From Sitta carolinensis (taxonomy: Eukaryota > Chordata > Aves > Passeriformes > Sittidae): DNA of 64,000 nucleotides. The stretch lies in the NCBI GenBank assembly GCA_032173965.1, contig CM063294.1, positions 4,386,452-4,450,451 of the forward strand, written 5' to 3'. Position numbers and translations under genes: made by a program. The notes below the pieces were generated by a model. It searched no databases and was not told the origin of the DNA. It saw nothing but the letters and a program-made list of their open reading frames with translations. Below are positions 1-64,000 of this stretch, one piece after another. How positions within the stretch are numbered: position 1 is the stretch's first letter; each line of letters starts with the position of its first letter.

Positions 1-192
1 TGGGAAGCATAAGTCATTTTGATAATCAAATTCAACCTGCTCATAGTTTTTTCAGAAGTATTAAGAAATCTGAGATCGAGAACTTTAGCCACCGGATTAC
101 AAAAAAAAAAGGTCATAACTAGCAGCATTCCAGCTGACTTTTGTGCCAAGCTGAGTCACTGGCTCTGTCCTGGAGAGAGATCTGAGGTGTAC
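1..192 (-). other. WWC1: WWC1 intron 12 (5' part)
   Basis: The intron begins at the GTAC donor (192-191) and runs off the left edge. No further WWC1 coding sequence is visible. Confidence 0.85.
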
Positions 193-55623
<55,431 letters not shown>

Positions 55624-56000
55624 TCAGCCGTTCTGGGCTCCCCGCGGGGGCTGGCGGGGAGCCGGGAGCCAGCGGAGCAGCCCGCGGGGGTGATAAGAGT
55701 GACCTTCTGTGGGTTCCAGAGGGAAAGCTCGTGGCAGCTGGAAGGTGGATACTCTCCGGACCGTGGGGCAGCCGGGTTATGAACGGTGAGGGTGGCACAG
55801 ACAGCCCCGGTACGGCCACACGCCGCAGGAGAGGGGAGGGTGGCGGTGCCCACCCGCGGGCACGGCCCCTTCCCGAGCGGGGCTCCGGCACAGCGGCCGT
55901 GCAGCATGGCAGCGGCTGGGAGGACGTGCCCTGCAGAGCCTTCTCTGCCCACACCTCAGTCATTTCGGCCTGAACGCGACGGCGTGCCGGTGAGAGGCGG

Positions 56001-57020
56001 CCCGGGGCAGCTCGGTGCCGGGGCAGCTCGGCCCGGGCAGCTCGGTGCCGGGACAGCTCGGCCCGGGGCAGCTCGGTGCCGGGGCAGCTCGGTGCCGGGG
56101 CAGCTCGGTGCCGGGACAGCTCGGTGCCGGGGACAGCTCGGTGCCGGGGCAGCTCGGTGCCGGGACAGCTCGGCCCGGGGCAGCTCGGCCCGGGGCAGCT
56201 CGGTGCCGGGGCAGCTCGGCCGGGGCAGCTCGGTGCCGGGACAGCTCGGCCCGGGGCAGCTCGGTGCCGGGGCAGCTCGGCCCGGGGCAGCTCGGTGCCG
56301 GGACAGCTCGGCCGGGGCAGCTCGGTGCCGGGGCAGCTTGGCCCGGGGCAGCTCGTGCCGGGGCAGCTCGGTGCCGGGGCAGCTCGGTGCCGGGGCAGCT
56401 CGGCCCGGGGCAGCTCGGCCCGGGACAGCTCGGCCCGGGGCAGCTCGGTGCCGGGGCAGCTCGGTGCCGGGGCAGCTCGGTGCCGGGGCAGCTCGGCCCG
56501 GGGCAGCTCGGTGCCGGGACAGCTCGGCCCGGGCAGCTCGGTGCCGGGGCAGCTCGGTGCCGGGGCAGCTCGGTGCCGGGGCAGCTCGGCCCGGGGCAGC
56601 TCGGCCCGGGCAGCTCGGTGCCGGGGCAGCTCGGTGCCGGGACAGCTCGGCCCGGGGCAGCTCGGCCCGGGGCAGCTCGGTGCCGGGCAGCTCGGTGCCG
56701 GGGCAGCTCGGTGCCGAGCAGCTCGGCCCGGGCAGCTCGGTGCCGGGACAGCTCGGCCCGGGGCAGCTCGGTGCCGGGGCAGCTCGGCCCGGGGCAGCTC
56801 GGCCCGGGGCAGCTCGGCCCGGGGCAGCTCGGTGCCGGGCAGCTCGGTGCCGGGACAGCTCGGCCCGGGGCAGCTCGGCCCGGGGCAGCTCGGTGCCGGG
56901 GCAGCTCGGTGCCGGGGCAGCTCGGTGCCGGGGCAGCTCGGCCCGGGGCAGCTCGGTGCCGGGGCAGCTCGGTGCCGGGGCAGCTCGGTGCCGGGACAGC
57001 TCGGTGCCGGGGCAGCTCGG
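56001..57020. repeat. GC-rich minisatellite, about 66 units of 14-16 bp
   Basis: By hand I count about 66 copies of a unit ending GGCAGCTCG or GACAGCTCG. Two main types are interspersed: GTGCCGGGGCAGCTCG (16) and GCCCGGGGCAGCTCG (15), plus shorter and A-containing variants. The array starts about 1.1 kb upstream of the WWC1 start codon. It keeps open frames of more than 300 codons on both strands, which are repeat artefacts. Confidence 0.97.
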
Positions 57021-59562
57021 CGCCCGCCGCCCTTCCCCGAGCGCCGGCCAGCGCCGCTCTGCTGCCCCCGGGCCGCCCTGCAGAGCTGCGGCTATTGAAA
57101 CTGCAGAACGGAGCAGGGATCCCTGCCAAGCGCACGGGCGCAAAAGGAAACTGGAGGATGGGAAGAGGGGAGCCTCGATGGGCTGGAGAGGGAAAGGAAA
57201 AGTGGAAAAGACAATTAGAACTAACATCTCACTTCTGTGCCAGATTTTGTGGGATTTTTTTCTCTCAGGCTTTCTGACAGCCTGCTGGGAGTCAGGACTG
57301 CTAATTCTCTGGAGGCCGAAGCAGAATGTGGTAGCAGTTGGCTGATGAAGTGGTTGAGCAGGGAAGAAAATGAAGACAAAACTGAAAGTGAGCCATTTGG
57401 AAAATAGCCTGATTTAACCCCATTTTATCTGAAGCCAGACTTGGTGTGGGCTACTAAATAAGTTTTTTTGTTTGTTTGTTCGTTTTTGGTTTTTTAATGA
57501 ACGGCACTATACACAAGGCTTATAAATTATCAGTAAATGAGGAATAAAGGAATAAACACTGTGTCTGTCCAAAGCTCCAAGCGGGGTTTGTGGTTTCTTC
57601 CTGCAGGGCGGACTGGGAGCACTGGGAGCAGTGCTGCTCCAGTGAGCAGACACTGCATTTCTGCTGGGCTACTCACTGTGGTACTTTCTCTTTTCTGCTT
57701 TTAGTTTCCTGGATAATGGTGTTTCTCTCTTTGTCAAACACTCAGCAAAGTGCTCAAGACATTTCAAAATGGGAAATGTGGCAATACGAAAAAAAAATCA
57801 GGAGCAACTAATGTTCTTAAATATTACAAGAGTAGAAGTAAACAGCAAAGTGACAACGAATTATTGTGTATTTTCATGGCCCTGTATTTGTGGTCTTATG
57901 CTCCAGCACAGAGATACTTTCAAAAGGCATGTTTATTTTAAAGATTTCTTTTTCAAATTTTCAGACCATATGTAGAGTATATATATCAAAAGGTTGCATG
58001 TAAAGAAGCTCATCAAATACCCTTTCTTTTCCAGATGTCATCAAGAGTATTTACGAAGAAAGTAATTGTGTACATTTTTTTAACATATTTGCTTTTGAAA
58101 TAAATACCTCAGAAAATATTTGCAGGTAGTTCTGACTCAAGTCAAAAGACTTTATTTGTCCACTCCTCTTTATTTATTAACTCAGAAAAAAACCCAATCT
58201 GTCATTGAACCATATGAATTTATAAATGTAATCAGGAATGTGCATATGGCAACTTACTCCCTTTTACCAACTACACTCACAACAAAAGAATTCAGCGTTA
58301 TCAGAGTCTGTTTGAACTGTAAAACAATAAACAGGTGATTGTTTTCTCATGAGCAAAGAAGAAGGTTTGGTTTGTAGGTAAGCTCTTACCTATGTGAAAA
58401 GGAAGAACAGAGCAGAGAACAAAGTCTGCAGAAAACTGTTTTTTTCTGCCCTGGGGTCAATATCTCCAGCATGACCTCATGTGCTGCAACCCCAACCCCA
58501 GCAGAGTCCCAACAGGCTGGTTACAAACTGCTCAGAAACAGAAGCTGCCTTTATCTGCTGGTGGTCTCTGTTTTAGAGGAGCTGGTTGCTTGATACTCGG
58601 GTTTCTTTTGTCTTAATATATTCAAAAGTCTCTAATTTTGTACTTGACACTTGAAGCTCTATTCTTAATTGAGTGCAAAGAACAAAAACTCAAAGGTGAG
58701 AAGTGGCTGAGGCACATTATTGGTATCTTAGCCAACACCTTCAGATATCTGAATGGAAATAGGAGGAAAAGTGGGTTTAAATTCAATTACCAGGAAACAA
58801 TTACATTTAGCCAAAATACTACATTTCATTTAAAACCTCCAGTATTTTTCAACTTGAAACACAGAATAATTTCTGTGGAGAGCTCCCTTACCATTCCTGA
58901 GAGTTTCTTCCTTATCCGGCCCACCCCCAAACTGTATGTCAATATTTTTAACGTTTCCAAATGGAATTCTATTTTTTAGAATGGTCAAAAACCAGGTGTA
59001 GAGCAATGGAAGGTTTCATTGTGGAAGTAACCTGAAGCCTTCCCGCTTTCAGAGCTGTTTCCAGCCCCGCAGGAAGAACAGAAGTGCCCAGCAGGCAGGG
59101 CAGAGCGCGCACAACCTGCTGTACTTTCCAGTACCAACATGAAAGGGATTTTCTGTAAACATTGGCAAAGCCGCTTCATTGTTTTCTTTCAAACACTCCT
59201 TAAAGGCCCCATGGCTGGAGGCCTCCAGCAAAGGCAGCTGACATCCGCAGAGCCGTCCCGCTGCCGCGGCAGGTGCCGCTGCCCCCCGCCCGCTGTGCCC
59301 AGCGCCCCCGGTGCAGAGCAGGCTCTGTGCCCGTGTCCAGGGCAAGGGATGGCACAGGGCTGCCCCACGCCGGGCACAGTGCCCCAGGAGGGACGTGAAG
59401 CATGGGGACAGTCGCAGCTTCCTGCGAACCAGGGCCCGCACAGCAGCTGGGTTTCCCAGAACACCAGGAAACCCGCCTGGAGTCCCGCGTGTGTTGCCTT
59501 CTTGCAAGTGGGTCATTAGAGGTCCCTGACTAGTTTGTTCATGAAACAAGATGCAATACAAT

Positions 59563-59615
59563 CATATAGATTCATTGAGGCTGGAAAAAACCTTTGAGGT
59601 GGTGGAGTCCCCGGT
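59563..59615 (-). mobile_element. Very short CR1 tail remnant
   Basis: TCATATAGATTCATTGAGGC followed by TGGAAAAAACCTTTGAGG resembles the reverse complement of the CR1 3' tail. Only about 50 bases can be assigned. Confidence 0.55.
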
Positions 59616-60742
59616 GGTGGGACACGACACAGGGCTGTGTGAGCCGGGGTGAGCTGCTGCAGTCTGTGGGACCGTCCCCAGCCACTCCCGAGTCAGGGTT
59701 CTACCAAGCCACGGGTCAATATTTATACCCGTGCAAATGGTCAGGCCACGGGCAAGGCTGGCTCTGACAGGGCAGCATCGTTAACAAGGCAGGAAACCCT
59801 CTGTCAGTTGAGCTCTGCCTCGGAAGAGCAGGATACACTGCAGGACACCTCTGACAGCTCTTGTGATCGTGCCACAGACACGTCACCAAGCCACAGGTTT
59901 ACTCTGGTTCACTCTGTGCTGCCTTCCCGATCCTTGGCACTTTGTACACCTGCATCAAAGATCTTTATCTTTCAGCAAACAAGCCTGCAGCGAGGGAATA
60001 AATTCCTGACTATGACCTTTGGGTGCTCAGATTTTTTTTCACCTACAAACGAAACAGGCTTGGGTGGTTTCTTACCCCAAAATAACCCTTATCTCTGTTG
60101 CTTTATTAAGCCCTTTTGTGCCCACTGGAAGCACTACCATCATCCCTCGACATTGCTGGGAAGCTCAGGTGTCTGTGTTCCCAGAGTGTGTGGATGTGCC
60201 TTGCCACATGCTCTGGGAGCTGAGAGTGTGTCTGTGAATCTTCTCCCTTGCAATAACTGGGAGCTGCTTTCCTCATCTGGAGACCACCCCAGTGACACCG
60301 GAGCTGTTCGTGCCCTGCGGGGCATCAGCAGCTCTTGGACCCAGGAGTCGCCCAGGAGCCATTCCACGAGTGCCGTGGGGCCGGCACTGAGCTCCCCAGC
60401 ACAGGCAGGTCTGCCCTCCCTGCCAGCCCCGCGGATGGGAGCGAGGAACGCGGCCAGACAGCCGCTCCCGGTTATAAAAGTTCTATGTTTAATAAATTAC
60501 CATCAACCTGTCATGGAGATCACATCTGGCAGAAAAATCAATTTGTTTGGTATATATTGCTTTTTTCACTGGCTCATTATTTGCTCAGAAGTCAGGGAGA
60601 ACTCCTCCCACCAACAGCATTGTCCTGGTCACATGTCAGCCCCCGAGCCACCTTTCTGCCCTGAAAATGAGACCTTTGGCATTGCGGCCAGCGTGAGCTG
60701 TGAGTGCCCTGGCACGGCGAGCGGGGCCCAGCAGCGGCGGGA

Positions 60743-60925
60743 CGGAGGGACACGCCCGGACAGAGGGATACGCCCGGACAGAGGGACACGCACGGACAGA
60801 GGGACACACACGGACAGACGGACACGCCCGGACAGAAGGACACGCCCGGACAGAGGGATACGCCCGGACAGAGGGACACGCACGGACAGAGGGACACGCC
60901 CGGACAGACGGACACGCCCGGACAG
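60743..60925. repeat. 18-bp minisatellite, about ten copies
   Basis: The unit is CGGACAGAGGGACACGCC. Variant units recur in the same order five units later (units 2, 3 and 5 match 7, 8 and 10), which indicates a 90-bp higher-order duplication. Confidence 0.95.
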
Positions 60926-61366
60926 TCGGCCCGGCCCGGCCGCGCTCGTCCCTGCCAGTGGGACAAGAGTCCCCAGCGGCGTGCAGGGAGGGAACTCCTG
61001 CACTTTGGTGACACCGGACCCTGGCAACGCCCCCGGGCTGCACCGACACCCCGGGGGCCCCGAAGCCGCTGGGGATGGAGCCGGGAGCGGCCCCGCCACG
61101 AGCCTGACCCCGGGCAGGGGCAGCAGGCGGGACCGGCTGTGCCAGCACGGTTGGCGTTTCTGCCCTGGCAGGTGGGGTTTGTCTGCTCACCTGGCACTGC
61201 CATAGCGGCGGCGGGCCCTGGGGGTGTCTGTGCCCGTGGGCAGGGGCAGCTCCAGCGGCCGGGCAGGGCCGGCTGCCCGCGGTGACCCGCGGAGGGCCAG
61301 GGCCAGGGCGGGGACAGCCGGGCCAGGGGCTCCGGGCTGCTCCCAGAGCCGCTGAGACCGGAGCCG

Positions 61367-61530
61367 GCTGCCCTGGCAGTCTGTCCGCTGCCCTGGCAGT
61401 CTGTCCCGCTGCCCTGGCAGTCTGTCCGCTGCCCTGGCAGTCTGTCCCGCTGCCCTGGCAGTCTGTCCGCTGCCCTGGCAGTCTGTCCCGCTGCCCTGTC
61501 TGTCTGTCCGCTGCCCTGGCAGTCTGTCTG
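61367..61530. repeat. 20/21-bp alternating minisatellite, eight units
   Basis: Units of GCTGCCCTGGCAGTCTGTC plus one or two C residues alternate 20 and 21 bases, so the true repeat is a 41-bp dimer present about four times. The seventh unit is altered internally and the last is diverged at its end. Confidence 0.95.
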
Positions 61531-61894
61531 CAGCTGCCAAGGGCAGGGCACAGGGTCCTGCCCTCCGCGGGGTGCCAGGGTGTCGGTGGAGCAGGGCCGG
61601 GTCAGGGGGCAGCACAAGGAGCGGGGACACCCCTGTGACTTGCGGGGATTTGCCCGGAGAGCCGAGGGAGCGGAGCGGGCTGCTGGCACTGCCGGGCTGC
61701 TCCCGGTTGCTTGGAAGTGCCATGGCAACAGGGGGAGGTTCGAGGCAGAGCAGCTGGTAAACCGGAGGGTCTTCTGCCATCCAGGGGCACGGGCTGGAGA
61801 AAGGGGCTGGTGGGAGCCTCATGAGGATCAGCAAAGGGAAGTTCAGAGTCCTGCACCCACAGAGGAGCAACCCTGAAACCTCTGTATGAGCTGG

Positions 61895-62480
61895 AGACCA
61901 ACCCAGGTGTAAAGGAGCTTTCCAGAAAAGGACCTGGGGGACAACGAGTTGATCCTGAGCCAGCAATATGTTTTCTTGGCAGAGCAAGCCAGCACCACCT
62001 TGGGCTGGATTTGCCAGGGCATCTCCAAGGGGCTGAGGAGGTGATCCCTCCCCTCTGCCCAGCACCAGTGAGATGTGGTTGGAGTCTGAGTCTGGTTCTC
62101 AGTGGCCCTGTACAGGAGAGACACAGACTGGAGAGAGCCCAGCAAAGGGCAGTAAGATGGTGAAGGGACAGGAGCATCTGAAAGAGAGGGAGGCTGGGGG
62201 AGCTGAGGCTGTTCAGCCCGGAGAGGAGGTGGCTCAGGGGTGATCTAATTGTTGTGTACAATTTTCTGAAGGGAAGAGTAATGACAAGAGAGCCAGGATT
62301 GTCTCAGTGGTGCCCAGTGATGGGGCAAAGGAAGAAGGCAAGGAAGAAATACAGAGAGTTCTGGTTAAATATAAGAAATATGAATTTTGCTGCAAGACTG
62401 ACTGAGCACTGAATAGGTTGCTGTTGCCAACCTTGAAGACATTCATATCTCAGCTGGACATGCTCTTAACATGGGGTTAT
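61895..62480 (+). mobile_element. Old CR1 LINE fragment, plus strand
   Basis: The plus strand carries decayed CR1 ORF2 sequence: GAAAAGGACCTGGGGG near 61927, AGCCAGCAATATG near 61957, the GGAGGTGGCTCAGGGGTGAT region near 62224 and a terminal CAGCTGGACATG near 62451. Frameshifts and stops break the frame. It lies in the DNA upstream of WWC1. Confidence 0.75.
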
Positions 62481-64000
62481 CCTCACCTGTCCTGGGACAC
62501 TCTAGAACCAAAGAAAGAGCTGGACCCCAAGCCCTCCAGCAGCCTCCACCCACACCAATCCCTTCTTTTTAATAAGGGCCCTGGGCTAATTGTGAAAACT
62601 CTCCTTTCATGTGCTTTGTCTCAAGGGTTTTAATGACCTGCCTTCCCCACCTGGGCAGAGACCAAGGCATTGAGATGGAGATGTTTTCTAAAAGATCACT
62701 CGGCCTTCAGAGACAAGCAGGAATCTGGTTTTTATCTCTACAGAGAACTTCTGACAGATGAAAAAGTCTGATTTATCAAGCAGAGCCTATTGAGTCAGTG
62801 ACTATTGCCGACAACTAAAAATGAGATAGCTGAATTACTGATTTATAGCACTAATATTTCTTAATATGTGACTTTCATTTATGTGATGGTTGCAGCAAGA
62901 GGAGTTTGGTGACAGAGAGGGGTTTGACACTGTCACAAGGCCTGGGTTTTAGCAGCATAGTCAGTGGTACAGCCTGGAGTCCTGCTGGCCGATTTTCCTT
63001 TTGTATGCAACCATCAAATTAGACTAAAGCCTGCCAAAAGCTGTCATCTAAAGATGAAAAACTTCTGTAAATACAATTTCTCCAATAGAAATGCTGCTGA
63101 GCTGCTGCAGCAGAGCACGGACAGCATTACAGAGCACTGCCTACCACCTTCTGTACTCATGATGGCTTAACTGCCACTTCCATTGTAAATCCTATTTGTT
63201 AAGGATTTATAAATTGGCTGCATTCATTTGCTTGTCTGAAAGTTGGCACACAGCTCTCTCCCGTGGTGTTTTTACCACATTTTACTTTATTACTTGCTTT
63301 TTTTTGTCCCCCTTCTTGGCTCAGAAGTAGGCTGACTGTAACCATTAAATCCTCCTAAGATGCTACACAAGTATTTTAACGAACAAGGAAATGAGGGGAA
63401 GACTAACCTGTGACATTAGACGTGTGTTTTGAAGAGCAACACCCCATTCCTGCTGCAGGAGGTGTGGGGAAGCCTGGGCAGGGCTGGTGGCACCTGCTGA
63501 GCTCCAGGTGAACTGGAGCACATGGGTGGGTGCAGGCCATCTGCTGGGCACTGACTCCTGCCCCCGGTGCAAACCCCACATTCAGCAGGCTAGAAGAGGC
63601 TCCTGGTGGTGGACAAGGCTGGGCAGCCTGCAGGGTGCTGGCAGACCCTAAACTGTGTGTGGGAGAGGCTGGCAGGGTCCAGTCCCTGCCTTCCCTGCCA
63701 GGCTGTTTCCTTGCTGGTGATGTAGCTTCATGCCTGGCTTGGGTACCTGAGCACATCACACAGGTGCCTCCACCTCCATGTTCTTGCCTATTTTTGGTGA
63801 TTGTGGTGGGAAGGCTGAGCTGACACAGTGAGCTGTCAGTCAGCTGAGCTGAAAATTACCATCTTAACCCCTGAGTGTGATGGCCCTGCTGTGAGGGTGC
63901 TCCAGAGCATTCTGTGATGACTTTTGTCTGACTGTCTTGGCTGCTTGTTAAATGCCACTTGCTCTTCCCAGGTAATCACCTGCCAGGTGCTGCTGCTGTG

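Larger units (their letters stand above)
57021..64000. other. Upstream intergenic DNA
   Basis: Besides the listed repeats and CR1 remnants, this region includes a CpG-rich stretch at about 60690-61360, a T/TTTG-rich tract at 57462-57497 and AT-rich unique DNA at 57700-58330 and 62750-62900. In mammals TENM2 lies upstream of WWC1, but I found no teneurin coding sequence here. A long open frame (59649-61205) is created by the CpG-rich repeats and has no recognisable domain. Confidence 0.7.

Noticed and set aside
55786..57345. Plus-strand 519-codon open frame and minus-strand frames of about 390-420 codons
   Set aside because: They translate the 14-16 bp tandem array in different phases, giving Gly/Ala/Arg/Pro repeats on both strands. 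No domain or conserved start is seen.
59649..61205. 518-codon plus-strand open frame upstream of WWC1
   Set aside because: Its second half is the 18-bp repeat and its first half has no similarity to a family I know. Overlapping frames on the other strand are equally long.
57021..64000. Exons of TENM2, the expected upstream neighbour
   Set aside because: I looked for teneurin C-terminal sequence on the minus strand and saw none. The neighbour probably lies beyond the right edge.

Overview
This is vertebrate nuclear DNA, almost certainly from a bird and probably a songbird. It has GT-AG introns, CR1 retrotransposon remnants of avian type, CpG islands and several GC-rich minisatellites. There is no bacterial gene organisation.

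One gene is supported: WWC1 (KIBRA), the WW-domain scaffold protein of the Hippo pathway, on the minus strand. I reconstructed twelve consecutive coding exons from a start codon at 54873 down to a donor site at 193. All splice junctions are GT-AG and the reading frame is continuous, giving 1,922 coding bases (residues 1 to 641 of a protein of about 1,100). The window holds both WW domains, both coiled-coil regions, the Ser/Pro-rich region and the segment just before the C2 domain. The C2 domain, acidic region, aPKC-binding segment and C-terminal PDZ ligand lie beyond the left edge.

Layout from right to left, the direction of transcription: 57.1-64 kb is upstream intergenic DNA with two CR1 remnants and two GC-rich minisatellites (60.7-60.9 and 61.4-61.5 kb). 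Next, 56.0-57.02 kb is a tandem array of about 66 units of 14-16 bp, directly beside the CpG-island promoter (54.3-56.0 kb). Exon 1 is followed by a 30.2 kb intron 1. That intron contains a second CpG-rich region (37.2-38.6 kb) with a five-copy 30-bp array, a 69-bp minisatellite (44.7-45.05 kb), a 15-G tract and a CR1 fragment. Exons 2 to 12 are spread over 0.2-24.5 kb.

No second protein-coding gene, structural RNA or CRISPR array could be supported. The longest open frames in the window (up to 519 codons) are by-products of tandem repeats and CpG islands. The least explained features are the repeat arrays around the promoter, the intronic CpG island with regularly spaced RUNX-type cores, and a tandem donor at exon 11 whose alternative use would create a stop codon. 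Human WWC protein comparisons are from memory, not from a database search.
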